The notes: generated from the sequence alone by a model not told the origin. Positions 8,606 through 18,872 are shown, numbered from the stretch's first letter. The stretch: 64,000 nt of DNA from Methanomassiliicoccaceae archaeon UBA328 (GCA_002506905.1 DAYM01000010.1:28913-92912); one strand, 5' to 3'. Program-made: numbers and translations.

Positions 8606-10492
8606 ATGATCATCTATTCCGGCACCAAACTGGATTTTGCCAAAGATACAATAACCGGAGTCATAGATGAGAAACTCGAGAGATCGATCCTCGAAAAGAT
8701 GGGACGGCACACGGGAGAGAGCGAAATGCGCTCCTGGCAGAATTCCCTCCATCGCATGAACGAGATACTTTATGATCCAGAGATCCCGGATAATGCTGGA
8801 ATTGCTATCGAATATAACATTCCATACACATCCAAAAGAGTGGATATGATCATATCCGGAAGAACTGAAAAGAACAACAGTTCTGCCGTGGTCATCGAAT
8901 TGAAACAATGGAGCAGCATTGAAAAAGTATCCGGAAAGGACGGAATAGTGAAGACCGCCGTCGGCGGAGGAATTCATGAGGTCACTCACCCATCTTACCA
9001 GGCATGGTCCTATGTTCAGACCATCGAGGATTTCAATGCAGAGATCCAGGATGACGGTACGGTACTTTACCCGTGTGCATTTCTCCACAATTATGTTGTA
9101 AAAGGATCTGATGATCCTCTTTTCGATAATATTTACTCAGAATATCTGGAAATGGCACCTGCCTTCACCAAACATGATGCTCTGAAACTCAGGGAATTCA
9201 TCAAAAGATACATCAAATTCGGAGATAAAGGAGAGACCATCTTCAAGATCGACGGCGGAAGGCTCAGACCTTCCAAATCACTTCAGGATTCCTTATCCTC
9301 AATGCTTCGCGGCAATCCAGAATTCGTAATGATCGATGAGCAGAAGGTCGCATATGAAGCAGTTGCGAAAGCTATCGGCGACGTCAACGGCAGGAAGAAA
9401 CAGACCATCATTATTGAGGGCGGCCCCGGAACAGGAAAATCTGTTCTGGCCATCAACCTTTTGGTAAATTCAACTGCCAAAGAACTTGTTTGTTCATACG
9501 TCACCAAGAACAGCGCTCCGAGAAATGTGTACGCAGAGAAATTGAAGGGGACGATGAAGAACAACAGGATCAAGGCCCTCTTCAAGAGCTCCGGTAGCTT
9601 TACAGATACTCCGTCCGATATCTTCGATGTCCTGTTAGTAGACGAGGCACACCGTCTGAATGAGAAGAGCGGAATGTTCAGCAACCTGGGTGAGAATCAG
9701 GTCAAAGAGATAATCAATGCATCAAAGGTATCTGTGTTCTTCATCGATGAACATCAGAGGGTCATTGTCAAAGATATCGGAACAAAAGGCGAGATCAGAA
9801 AATGGGCAAAGGCTCTAAGTTCCGAAATCATTGAAACAGATCTCCCGTCACAGTTCAGATGCAACGGTTCCGACGGATATCTCGCCTGGCTGGACGATAT
9901 TCTGTACAACGGAGGAACCGCAAACTTTGACAGTGCAGACAATCCCGATTACGACTTCAGAGTATTTGACGATCCCTGCGAATTGAGAAAAGTGATCGAA
10001 GAAAAAAACAAGATCAATAACAAATCGCGCCTGGTGGCAGGTTATTGCTGGAATTGGATATCCGAAGGAAAGAACGATCCGAATGTTTTCGATATAACTA
10101 TTCCTGGAACAGATTTCAAGATGAGCTGGAATCTCGGAAACAGCAGCACATGGGCAATAGATGAGGATTCTGTGGAAGAGGCCGGCTGTATACACACCTG
10201 CCAGGGTCTGGAATTCGACTACATCGGAGTGATCATCGGTGACGATCTGTTCTACAAAGACGGCCTTGTCTGCACGGACAGGAAAAAACGTGCAAAGACG
10301 GATCAATCCCTGAAAGGATTGACGAAGAAGTATCCCGATACTGAAAAAGCAGAAGAAGTTGCGGATGAGATCATCAGAAATACATATAGGACTCTGATGA
10401 GCAGAGGATTGAAAGGGTGCTATGTGTATTGTACAGATAAAGATATGAACATGTATTTACTAAACAAAAGTCTGTCGTTTAAAAAACAATAA
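8606..10492 (+). CDS. PD-(D/E)XK-like nuclease fused to DUF2075 helicase
   Basis: The 628-residue protein has a nuclease-like N-terminal domain: RVDMIISG with Asp80, then AVVIELKQW with Glu98 and Lys100, the D-ExK signature. A DUF2075 helicase domain follows, with Walker A EGGPGTGKSVLA, Walker B VLLVDEAHRL, the QFRC motif, EAGCIHTCQGLEFDYIGV and RTLMSRGLKGCYVY. It is intact. A TATA-like TTATACTT lies about 27 nt before the ATG, suggesting its own leaderless promoter. It is a paralogue of the preceding helicase with a different nuclease domain, and the two look like partners of one module. The biological role is not known to me; antiviral defence is an inference from context. Confidence 0.88.
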   Translation: MIIYSGTKLDFAKDTITGVIDEKLERSILEKMGRHTGESEMRSWQNSLHRMNEILYDPEIPDNAGIAIEYNIPYTSKRVDMIISGRTEKNNSSAVVIELKQWSSIEKVSGKDGIVKTAVGGGIHEVTHPSYQAWSYVQTIEDFNAEIQDDGTVLYPCAFLHNYVVKGSDDPLFDNIYSEYLEMAPAFTKHDALKLREFIKRYIKFGDKGETIFKIDGGRLRPSKSLQDSLSSMLRGNPEFVMIDEQKVAYEAVAKAIGDVNGRKKQTIIIEGGPGTGKSVLAINLLVNSTAKELVCSYVTKNSAPRNVYAEKLKGTMKNNRIKALFKSSGSFTDTPSDIFDVLLVDEAHRLNEKSGMFSNLGENQVKEIINASKVSVFFIDEHQRVIVKDIGTKGEIRKWAKALSSEIIETDLPSQFRCNGSDGYLAWLDDILYNGGTANFDSADNPDYDFRVFDDPCELRKVIEEKNKINNKSRLVAGYCWNWISEGKNDPNVFDITIPGTDFKMSWNLGNSSTWAIDEDSVEEAGCIHTCQGLEFDYIGVIIGDDLFYKDGLVCTDRKKRAKTDQSLKGLTKKYPDTEKAEEVADEIIRNTYRTLMSRGLKGCYVYCTDKDMNMYLLNKSLSFKKQ

Positions 10493-10611
10493 TATCACAA
10501 TTCATGAAAATACATTAAGCTTTTACCGATATGTAATCATAATACCGCTCACCAACCGTCTCACTCTCGGAAACATTTGCAGCCCGGTGAGACCGTCTTC
10601 AGAAATAATAG

Positions 10612-10642
10612 GAACGGCCCCCTGTATTAGGAGGGGCCGTTC
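10612..10642 (-). terminator. Hairpin terminator
   Basis: GAACGGCCCC and its complement GGGGCCGTTC form a 10-bp GC-rich stem around a short loop. It lies 12 nt beyond the end of the minus-strand fragment at 10654-10872 and about 120 nt past the end of the plus-strand DUF2075 gene, so it could end transcription from the surface-protein side. The T-rich tract is weak. Confidence 0.55.
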
Positions 10643-10653
10643 ATCAAAACTGT

Positions 10654-10872
10654 TTACGCGCTGTTCTTTTTCGCTCTGAGGAAAAAAATACCCGCAACCA
10701 AAACTCCGACGATCACGGCCATTGCTATACCGATCATCATCCATGAAGTATCACCGTCCGGATCGGACGAAGATGTCGAAGCGATAGGAAAGTGCGCCGC
10801 GTACGTCACATCAGAAGCGATTGCGAACGAATATCCTGATCGAACATGTATGAAGATTTGGGCAGGGGGCAT
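10654..10872 (-). pseudogene. C-terminal remnant of an anchored surface protein
   Basis: Up to 72 residues are open, ending in the membrane segment WMMIGIAMAVIVGVLVAGIF and a basic tail RAKKNSA, the usual stop-transfer end of surface proteins here. There is no signal peptide and no extracellular domain; a short DVTYAAHFP segment is all that precedes the membrane anchor. It lies 22 nt downstream of the GLUG-repeat gene. It is probably the tail of a deleted or duplicated surface protein rather than a gene. Confidence 0.55.
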
Positions 10873-10894
10873 TGCCCCCTGTAAAGGATATTGC

Positions 10895-12553
10895 TCACCT
10901 CTTTGCGAATATCACCGCGGCCACCATCATGGCGACTATCGCTCCGATCCCCATCATGCAGGCGTAGACCGCGGTGTAGTCGGTACCGCTTTCGTCTCCA
11001 GATATCTGTATCTGCTTGGTAACGACAGATAAGGTCACATCGCCGGTAACGTCGGATATCCTGTACGTGCTTCCTCCGATGTTGGTGACCGTCGCGTTGG
11101 AAGATACAATACCTCCGACCATCTCGTAATTGCCGAGGATGCTGAGATTGAACGTTACCGTGTCCGAAGATGTCATCATGAACGATGTTCCCTTGGAACA
11201 GTAGATGGAATATCCGAGACCGGGATTGAGCTTCACGGTGTAGGAAAGCTCGACAGTATCGGTGTCTGCGGGTCTTGTAGGCATTCCGTTGTATCCGAGA
11301 TCGGTCATGTACGGGGTGTACAGGATAGAATTCACAGACCATCCCAAGTAAGAGCTTCCGTTATCATTTACCCACTCGTTGAGCTTTCCCAGAAGGGAAT
11401 CTCCGGTGCTCAGGGTGCAGTCGCCATCTGTTCCGACGGTAAAGCTGAAATAGGAAGAAGTGTCGATATCTTGATCTGCCATGTATCCTGCAGCATTCAG
11501 ACCGTCGGTCTTGAGCCAGTAGGAATACGATACCTTTGACGAATTACCGATATCGCAATATCCAATGAGACCTCCGACGTAATCATTCGTACTGCCGCTT
11601 GCCGTAACATTCCCTATGTTGTAGCAATTGCCGATCGTACCAATATTCCATCCTACGATACCTCCGGCATCATTGTAATTATCGCCACCGCTTGCCGTAA
11701 CATTCCCTATGTTGTAGCGGTTGCTGATGGTACCATTCTGAACGAGTCCTGCGATACCTCCAGTATGATTATATTCACCGACGCTTACGACTACTCCAAT
11801 GTTGTAACAGTTATTGATATTGCCATTCTGATTAAGTCCTACGATACCTCCGGCATCATTGAATGAACCGCCGCTTGCCGCAACACTCCCGGTGTTGTAG
11901 CAGTTGCTGATCGTACCAAAATTATCGCCTGCGATACCTCAGGCATAGTTGGAATGAGCACCTGTACAACTCACACTCCCAGAAAATGAACAATACGAGA
12001 TCTCCACGTTTGCATCAACATAGCCTACAATGCCTCCGGCATAATTTTTATCAGAGGTCGATGTATTATTCACGACCACGTTCCCACCAACACTCACATT
12101 CTTGATAACGGCGACATCCGTATCGGAAGTTCCCTTGACATAACCGAAAAGTCCCGAATACACATATCCTGAACCTGAGTAATTTATTGTCAGTCCTTCG
12201 ATCGTTTTATTGTCCCCGTTAAAGATTCCAGCAAAGATCAAGGACTCTGAATTACCGATAGGCGTCCACAGATGGTCAGACAGATCGATATTATCAGACA
12301 GCACAACAGTTTTTCCGGAAAGGCTGTCTCCGCCATTCACCTTCTCTGCTATGTAAGCAAGACCGTTGGCAGTGGATATGGTATATGTTGTACCGTCAAG
12401 ACTCCAACCGCCATCGCCTTCGCTGTATGCCCAATAATCCGTCGGCATAGCCTACGAATCCTCTACAACGACCATGACCGCCGCCGCAAAAAGGACCGTT
12501 ATGAGCACCGCCAATAAAGCAGCCTCCTTTCTCACGACCTTTTTCGCATTCAT
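10895..12553 (-). pseudogene. GLUG-repeat surface protein, broken by TAG and TGA
   Basis: One frame runs from the ATG at 12551-12553 to a TGA at 10895-10897, 552 codons. It begins with the signal segment VVRKEAALLAVLITVLFAAA, then an N-terminal WSLDGTTYTISTANGLAYIA module, several GLUG repeats (GGIVGYV, GGIVGLNQNG, GGIAGLVQNG, GGIVGWN, GGLIGY) and a C-terminal anchor YACMMGIGAIVAMMVAAVIF. Two codons interrupt it: TAG at 12452-12454 just after the signal peptide, and TGA at 11939-11941 where the repeats have Gly, a GGA-to-TGA change. A ribosome-binding AGGT lies 8 nt before the start. The repeats suggest an adhesin. It is probably decaying; the TAG alone might be decoded, the TGA not. Confidence 0.8.
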
Positions 12554-12756
12554 AATTATACCTGAATAAGTAACGAATTGGTAGAATAAAAAGACCGTCA
12601 TATTAAACATACTTACCCGATGCGTGAATGCCTCCCACAGTTCATGTATCAATGCGCCGATCCTTCCCCCATCCGTACCGTGCCTTCTGTTTTTTTATAC
12701 TCGGTGCAGATGTTATCTTGATGGACCCTCTCCATCGGAAAAAGATGTGATGTCAA

Positions 12757-13605
12757 TTGTTCAAACATGACAGGAAAGACGGAAAATACGTAAGCTCGGT
12801 CAACGACCTCAATAAGTTCGTGCCGTTCCTGGCCCCCGGAAGGATAGAGAGCCAGCTGTATTGGAATATCACCCTCGACGTAAGGAAGATGCAGGAATAC
12901 ATCAAGAACAAGAAGGCAGAAGGCCTCAGTGTCAATTTCAACTCCGCCGTAATAGCAGCTATTGTCAGAATGGTCGCCATGAGACCCCACATCAACAGAT
13001 TCATCGTCGGCAAGAAGGTCTACCAGAGAAGGACCGTCGACATCGGACACATCGGAATGATAGAATTCTCGGATACCTCGCTCAGAGTGGTCGATACCGC
13101 ATCATTCGAACCGTCTGCCGACATCGGCGAGGTCAGCACCGAGATCAAAGAACAGGTGAGGATAATGAAGAGCGGCGAGATCACCGGCAGCAACAGACAG
13201 ATCTCCCACTACGCCGATAAGCCCTGGTGGTACGTCAGGACCGCCATAGGCGCCATGAAGCTCCTCCACAGACTCGATATGGCCCCCAGGTCCAAAACGG
13301 ACAAGGACCCGTTCAGGTCCACGGTATTCGTCTCCAACCTCGGCAGCATCGGCTGCATCCCGCCGTTCCACCATCTTCTCGAATGGGGTACCAACTCCGT
13401 TTTCATATGCATAGGTAAGATCTACGACAAGGTCGTTCCGGACACCGATGGGAAGATAACCGTCGCACCCACCGTGGACCTTACGCTCACTGTGGACGAC
13501 AGGATCACCGACGGAAGATATTTCGCCACCTGCATCCAGACCCTCAGGGATATCTTCGACGATCCGGGATGCCTTGATAGGAGATACACTCCGGAAGAAC
13601 TGTAA
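12757..13605 (+). CDS. 2-oxoacid dehydrogenase E2-type acyltransferase-like protein
   Basis: The 282-residue protein matches the chloramphenicol-acetyltransferase-like fold of E2 catalytic domains: FVSNLGSIGCIPPFHHLLEW and NSVFICIGKI near residues 190-225, and VDLTLTVDDRITDGRYFA at the C-terminus, where E2 proteins have their conserved DHR-DGA region. No lipoyl domain or peripheral-subunit-binding domain is present. It is therefore a stand-alone acyltransferase-like protein, not a full E2. The frame opens with TTG at 12757 because an in-frame TGA lies just upstream. The natural substrate cannot be inferred. Confidence 0.75.
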   Translation: MFKHDRKDGKYVSSVNDLNKFVPFLAPGRIESQLYWNITLDVRKMQEYIKNKKAEGLSVNFNSAVIAAIVRMVAMRPHINRFIVGKKVYQRRTVDIGHIGMIEFSDTSLRVVDTASFEPSADIGEVSTEIKEQVRIMKSGEITGSNRQISHYADKPWWYVRTAIGAMKLLHRLDMAPRSKTDKDPFRSTVFVSNLGSIGCIPPFHHLLEWGTNSVFICIGKIYDKVVPDTDGKITVAPTVDLTLTVDDRITDGRYFATCIQTLRDIFDDPGCLDRRYTPEEL

Positions 13606-13725
13606 GAGTTATACCGTCCATATCAGTCAATTGATTGAAAACATATAGAGGACCGACCGTTCGATCCGAAACATTACATCTGGGTGACAATCGTATTTTA
13701 TATCTGATACAACAATTTTATTTGC

Positions 13726-14877
13726 ATGGACAAGAAATCTATTATCATTGTAACAATAGTGGCAATAATAATAGTCGCCGCAGCGGCAGTCTACCTGCTG
13801 ATGCCAAGATCGACAACCAATTATACCGGCGATTGGGAGGTCCAATACTCCGAACTGATGGACACAAGCGGAAATGTGACAGAGGTAAGCGCCGAAAAGG
13901 CTACCATAGAAGATGTCAACAACCAATTGTTCTGCGGAGAATTCATGGGACAGGATGTCACAGGCACCATCGAGGATAATTGGCTCTACTTCGAGGTTGA
14001 GAATGACAACATCTACATCGCATTGCAAGGAGAATTCTGGACCGATGACATAATGGTCGCAATATTGCTGATACACGACTATTCCGGAGACGGAAACGAA
14101 TTTTATGCCGGAAATGCGATCTATACCCGTAACAACGCGGATTACAAGGATCTCGACCTCGATCCATTGAACATCGAAGGCAACCTGTATTCCATGAACG
14201 GATATTATGCCGTCAATGATTCGACCACGGACCTTGAGACCTGCACGTGTGAGATCATCAAGCAGGTCGGTAATGCGGCCGTTTATGAGACGACTGTCGG
14301 CAGCGAGACATACAGAGGTGTCATGGCACTGTACTACTATCACGAAATATACGACTCCGCTTACGGATTGCTGCTAACCGCCGAAGGTAACTTCGGCAAT
14401 AGCGGCATGTGGGGATTGTTCAAGATCGGTGCGGATGAGTTCGAATACACTCTCCGCGGAGCGCATAACGGTAATACGTACGTCGTCGGAAGATATACTT
14501 CCGAACTGCCGCCGACGGTATGCAATCTCGATGACACCGATTGGTGCGCGGCAGAACACAAGGAGATGACGGTCGAAGGCAAGTATTTCGTACATGACGA
14601 ATACATCGGACTGTCTATCACCTATCAGAAGTACAACATGATCTACGGTACCATGTACATCGGAGAATCCCTGACCGAATACGCCTTTGCCGGATGTATC
14701 TGGGAATATTCCGACGGCACCTGGTGGATCGAGTTCACTTCGACAGGCGGTGATTACTTCTACAACGACATGTACCTCATGTATGATGAGGACAGCAACC
14801 TCATTACATCGTTCGAAAGACCGATGGCAACACAGGAATCCACCGCCATAGGAACGATGAATCCTCTGAACGAATAA
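13726..14877 (+). CDS. Membrane-anchored extracellular protein, surface paralogue family
   Basis: The 383-residue protein opens with a signal anchor (SIIIVTIVAIIIVAAAAVYLL) followed by a long acidic, Tyr- and Trp-rich extracellular region made of repeated beta-rich units, each near 90-100 residues: a strand, a G-x-(F/Y)-x-G-T-(M/I) turn, then IYTR-N or SFERP. I do not recognise a named domain. Two other copies in the window (16290-17495 and 24252-26451) share the anchor, the GTMEQ or GTMYI turns and the YTRDG motif but are disrupted, so this is the only intact member. It ends at a strong bidirectional terminator. Confidence 0.75.
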   Translation: MDKKSIIIVTIVAIIIVAAAAVYLLMPRSTTNYTGDWEVQYSELMDTSGNVTEVSAEKATIEDVNNQLFCGEFMGQDVTGTIEDNWLYFEVENDNIYIALQGEFWTDDIMVAILLIHDYSGDGNEFYAGNAIYTRNNADYKDLDLDPLNIEGNLYSMNGYYAVNDSTTDLETCTCEIIKQVGNAAVYETTVGSETYRGVMALYYYHEIYDSAYGLLLTAEGNFGNSGMWGLFKIGADEFEYTLRGAHNGNTYVVGRYTSELPPTVCNLDDTDWCAAEHKEMTVEGKYFVHDEYIGLSITYQKYNMIYGTMYIGESLTEYAFAGCIWEYSDGTWWIEFTSTGGDYFYNDMYLMYDEDSNLITSFERPMATQESTAIGTMNPLNE

Positions 14878-14901
14878 GATCGCCGGACAAACAGTTTATC
14901 A

Positions 14902-14955
14902 CTTCGGGAATGGGCAGGGATGTCTGTTCCCGAAGTTCCGTTTTTTCTTTTTTTC
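14902..14955. terminator. Bidirectional hairpin terminator
   Basis: CTTCGGGAA (14902-14910) pairs with TTCCCGAAG (14927-14935), followed on the plus strand by a long T-rich tract up to 14955. It separates the convergent surface-protein gene and efflux-pump gene, and the pump's stop codon lies in the tract. Confidence 0.75.
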
Positions 14956-16159
14956 AGCTGTCCCTCGAGACACCGTCAATTCCTCTGACCGTTGTTCCCT
15001 TCTTCACGGTGTAGGCCCAAATCGCAAAGAATATCACGCTCGATATTCCGGCGCAGAATGTGATGCCGTAGATGAAATTGCCCCATGGCATAGAACCGAT
15101 CATCATACCCACGAATCCCAGCATGAACGTGGTGAAATTCAATACGGACGAGACCGACCCCGAGGAATAATCCCTCTGGTTCAGAAGTATGTTGTACCCG
15201 AAAGAACGGAATGTGGTGATAAGGAAGATCGCCGGCACCATCGACAGCATGAACAGATATTCGTTGATGCTGCCCACGGTAGGTATCAGTATCGTATCCA
15301 TCGCACCTATGCACAAAAGTATCCACAGGGTAACCCTGTTGCCCAATCTTCCGATGAATTTCTGAAAGACGGTCATGCAGACGATGCCGATTATCATAGA
15401 TGCCGCAAGGAAAAGACTGTATGCCCCGGCAGAGACTCCGAACATATCCTGATAGATGTAGGAAGAAACGGCCAGATAGGCCATGAACGGCAGGATGAAG
15501 ATACAGACCAGGACCATGAAGGAAAAGAAATCCCTGTTACCGAATATCCCGAACATGCTCTTCAGCGAACCTGCCACGGAACCGCTGAATTTCTCCGTCG
15601 GTATGTCTCCCGGCAGCATGAACGCCATTATCAGACATATTGATGACACGAGAGCGGGAGCCCAGAATGTTGCCTGCCAATCTACGGTCTCGATCAGGAT
15701 CGTACCGATTATCGGCGCCAATATGGGTCCCAGGACACCGATCACAGCTGTGAGTGACAGGGCCTTGCCGAGCTTGTCTCCCACGAAATAATCCTTGATC
15801 AAGGCAACGGAAAGTGCTATCGCGCCGCCGCCTCCGACAGCTTGTATGATCCTGAAGAGGATCATGACCCAAATGTTGGAGGTCAGACAGCACCCGATGC
15901 TTCCGAAGATATAGACCGCCATGCTGAAGATCAGCACGGGGCGTCTTCCGTATTTGTCGCTGATAGGACCGAGGACGAGACATCCTAAGGCCATGAAAAC
16001 CATGAATCCGTACAGGGTGATGCTGATGACTGTCTCGTTCGTACCGAAATAATCTATCATCTCCGGAAGTCCGGAGAGATACATATCGGTAGAAAGCGGA
16101 CCGAATATGCTCAGCATGACGATGAGAATGAAAACTGCCTTCTCGCCTAATCTGAGCAT
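14954..16159 (-). CDS. MFS drug efflux transporter, Bcr/CflA type
   Basis: This is a 12-helix major facilitator. The N-terminal half carries the family signature: STDMYLSGLPEM in helix 1 and its loop, then GPISDKYGRRPVLIF, the motif-A loop between helices 2 and 3. Motif-C-like GVLGPILAPIIG follows in helix 5. The match to the Bcr/CflA drug-proton antiporters is good; the exported compound is unknown. I chose the ATG at 16157-16159 because AAGGT lies 7 nt upstream. ATGs at 16165 and further upstream are less likely. The gene is monocistronic. Confidence 0.88.
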   Translation of the reverse strand: MLRLGEKAVFILIVMLSIFGPLSTDMYLSGLPEMIDYFGTNETVISITLYGFMVFMALGCLVLGPISDKYGRRPVLIFSMAVYIFGSIGCCLTSNIWVMILFRIIQAVGGGGAIALSVALIKDYFVGDKLGKALSLTAVIGVLGPILAPIIGTILIETVDWQATFWAPALVSSICLIMAFMLPGDIPTEKFSGSVAGSLKSMFGIFGNRDFFSFMVLVCIFILPFMAYLAVSSYIYQDMFGVSAGAYSLFLAASMIIGIVCMTVFQKFIGRLGNRVTLWILLCIGAMDTILIPTVGSINEYLFMLSMVPAIFLITTFRSFGYNILLNQRDYSSGSVSSVLNFTTFMLGFVGMMIGSMPWGNFIYGITFCAGISSVIFFAIWAYTVKKGTTVRGIDGVSRDS

Positions 16160-16289
16160 ATGCATTACCTTGTGCGGCAAAATGCGCTCATTCCCTATTA
16201 GATTTGCTACTATCCTGGGAAAATACAATGCCCGAAACGGCCACGGAACGCTTTGTTATCCCGTACTGGTACATTTCGGAACAGATCTC

Positions 16290-17495
16290 TCAGGTGTATA
16301 TCTGCTTCACCAGGACCTCATAGTCCGAAGCGAATCCTCCGTCGTAATCCTGATAAAGACTGTACATCTGCATTCCCTCACCGTCGGAATCCAGAACAAG
16401 GAATCCGTAATCGTACACATCGCCGCTGAGGAACTCGTACTCGATCACCGGATTCTCCGATGTCGGACTGCCTGTGATGTACGCGGCGACCTCGTATTGC
16501 TTTCCATCTTCGATTGCATAACCTACCAGCTGACGTCCCTTCTGATCCGTGAAATGGATACTGAATTCGAGATCCGAATCGGTGTATCTCTCGACATTTC
16601 CGGCATCATCCAGCATGATGCACGACGTCATTGTCCACGCGGCATCGGTAAGATCGACGACCTCGTCTTCGGAAACGCTTCCCGTACCGTCGGGAGTGTA
16701 ATTACGAACGGTGGATGTGGCACTGCCGTCTGTATCGGCCAGTTCCGATACGCCGATGTAATGTACCGACAGCCAGTTGCCGTCGGACAGCGCTCCTCCC
16801 CACATAAAGCCGGTATCGTCCATGAAACGCATCTCGCATGTGACGTAATCTGAAAAGATCGGATACAGGTATCCCCTTATCACCTTGGTAACGATCTCAC
16901 CATCGGATTCCTGCTCCATCGTACCGATGAACGCGTTCCCGTTGAACGAGGTGAATTCGAGATAATCTCCGCTAAGCTCCCGGGCAGTACCGTCGAAGCT
17001 GTTTCCGTCGACCATCTTCCATGATGTAGTGAGATCAAAGGACGGCACTTCGGTATCCGGCATCACTCCGTCCCTTGTGTACAATACAGACCAAAGGATG
17101 GTCCTGTCCTCATCGGCAGAATTGAATGAGGTTATGTAGAGGCATCCTTCGTTGTAAAGTCTGTAATACCTCTCATGTCCGGTCTCTGTACCGAAACAGA
17201 CCCAGATCTCGTTGCCGTCATAGACGCCTGTCCTTGAGAACTCTCCGCATTTCATCAGCAGGACATTGTCCTTTGCGTATGTTATGTCCTTGTTCATTGT
17301 AAGCAGGGCAGAACTGCCTGCTTCGTAATGGAATGCACGGCCCTATGAATAATAACCGAATGCGGATGTCGCTTTCCACTCGCCTGCGAACTCGGGCGAC
17401 GTATCGTTCTGACTTACGATATACCATGCGCAGCCCGCGCCAGCCACAGCGATAACAGCAACAATTGCGATTACTGTCATGCTATTTTTGTTCAT
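16290..17495 (-). pseudogene. Membrane-anchored surface protein, interrupted by in-frame TAG
   Basis: A single frame runs from the ATG at 17493-17495 to TGA at 16290, 401 codons. It opens with signal anchor MTVIAIVAVIAVAGAG, followed by EFAGEWKATSAFGYYS. Codon 51 is TAG (17343-17345), after which GRAFHYEAGSSALLT and the rest of the extracellular region continue without a frame change. The body has the family motifs NAFIGTMEQESDGE and YTRDGVMPDTE, shared with the copies at 13726-14877 and 24252-26451. As written, only a 50-residue anchor or an internally started protein lacking the anchor (from about 17297) is made. It may be decayed, or the TAG may be read as an amino acid. Confidence 0.8.
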
Positions 17496-17668
17496 ACAAT
17501 TAGAATTATCATCATTCATATATAATTATACCAGAAAATACGGTGATCTGATGCGCAAAAACAGGAACAATATCGTATTAAGAGCCGTATCCAGATAAAT
17601 TACTGCAGCTACCAGATGCGGAAACGGCTCCGATTGCAATAAATACGGACGCGGTGCTCTCATATTTT

Positions 17669-18379
17669 ATGAGCAAATACAAATGCGCTATTTGCGGTTT
17701 CATCTATGATGAGGCCAAAGGCATACCCGAGGCCGGAATAGCTCCGGGCACACGTTTTAACGAACTTCCGGATAATTGGGTCTGCCCCCTCTGCGGATCG
17801 CCGAAAAGCGAATTCGAACTCATGGCAGAGGACGAAGCACCTTCCGAAAGGAAGAAGATTGAGCCTGTCAGCCTCGAACCTACATCCAATGCGATCGCGG
17901 CGACCATCCCCGCGGGAGAGGGAGAGGACCGCATGCGCGAGATGACCTTCGGCGAGATGGCCGACATGTGTTCGAATCTCCAAAGAGGCTGCGAGAAACA
18001 GTACCTCTACGAGGAAGCGGGCCTTTTCAAAGATCTCTCGGACTACTACAGGTCCAAAGCAGAACCTGCCGCAGATCCTACCGATGCCAAACTTCTGGCA
18101 CTTATCAACGACAACCTTTCCAAATACGATGATGCGAACGCAGATACCAAGAATGACCGCGGAGCAAAGCGTGTACTTCTCTGGAGCGAGAAGGTGATGA
18201 AGATCCTCCAATCCCTGATGGAACGTTACGGTGCCGAGGGAGAGAAGATGATAGAGAACACGAACGTCTACGTCTGCGATATCTGCGGATTTATCTACAT
18301 CGGCGACAACCCGCCGGACATCTGCCCGATCTGCAAAGTACCGAGTCTTAAACTTCTCAAGGTCGAAAGGAGGCAATGA
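17669..18379 (+). CDS. Rubredoxin with a rubrerythrin-like C-terminal iron site
   Basis: The N-terminal domain is a rubredoxin: YKCAICGFIYDEAKG (CxxC) and NWVCPLCGSPKSEFE (CxxC). A helical central region (residues about 75-190) leads to a second short rubredoxin-like site, VYVCDICGFIYIGDNPPDIC, with CxxC pairs, as in rubrerythrin C-termini. The helical part is not an obvious diiron ferritin-like domain. It likely carries electrons in oxidative-stress defence, an inference. The start at 17669 gives a protein beginning MSKYKCAICG; a start 15 nt upstream adds nothing family-like. It is 1 nt before the ferredoxin gene, so the two form an operon. Confidence 0.88.
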   Translation: MSKYKCAICGFIYDEAKGIPEAGIAPGTRFNELPDNWVCPLCGSPKSEFELMAEDEAPSERKKIEPVSLEPTSNAIAATIPAGEGEDRMREMTFGEMADMCSNLQRGCEKQYLYEEAGLFKDLSDYYRSKAEPAADPTDAKLLALINDNLSKYDDANADTKNDRGAKRVLLWSEKVMKILQSLMERYGAEGEKMIENTNVYVCDICGFIYIGDNPPDICPICKVPSLKLLKVERRQ

Positions 18380-18380
18380 T

Positions 18381-18872
18381 ATGCACGCGATAAGGAATCT
18401 CAGATTCTGCGATAAGGAATGTCTGTGCCTGTACGTCTGTCCCACAGGTGCCACCGATACCGAATCGGGACAGATAGATTTCAAGAAATGCATCGGATGC
18501 GGAATGTGCGTCAGGACGTGTCGTTCGCACGCCCTCACCCTCGCACCGGACAATTTCCCCGTCCAGCAGCCCAAGACCGCCGAGATGTGCGATTCCATCA
18601 TGGAGATCGCCAAACAGAAGGTGGAAGCGGAGGCCGTCTGCAAAGCTCTCAAGGAGAACGCGGACAGTCCGGTAGAAAGACAGTTGATGGAGGCCATGGA
18701 GATATCGTTCCGCCGTCAGACGGAGGACCTCTACAGAGAAGCGGGATACATGCTTCCCCAGTCCGCCAATGTCAGGAAGATGCTCATTGGAATGCTGAAT
18801 TCCAACGACATGAGCTTCCCCAAGGACAAAGCTCTCAAGCTTGTCGAGATGCTCCAAAGGCAGGAAAGGTGA
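18381..18872 (+). CDS. 4Fe-4S ferredoxin-type protein
   Basis: The 163-residue protein has a partial cysteine set near residue 10 (CDKECLCLYVCPTGA) and a canonical CIGCGMCVRTC at about 37-47, so it may carry two 4Fe-4S clusters of the bacterial ferredoxin type. The remaining 110 residues are helical and charged without recognisable domain. It follows the rubredoxin gene directly and probably accepts or donates electrons to it. Confidence 0.85.
   Translation: MHAIRNLRFCDKECLCLYVCPTGATDTESGQIDFKKCIGCGMCVRTCRSHALTLAPDNFPVQQPKTAEMCDSIMEIAKQKVEAEAVCKALKENADSPVERQLMEAMEISFRRQTEDLYREAGYMLPQSANVRKMLIGMLNSNDMSFPKDKALKLVEMLQRQER

Noticed and set aside
13627..14343. Minus-strand 238-codon frame
   Set aside because: It is the antisense of the anchored surface protein, whose signal anchor and terminator support the plus strand.
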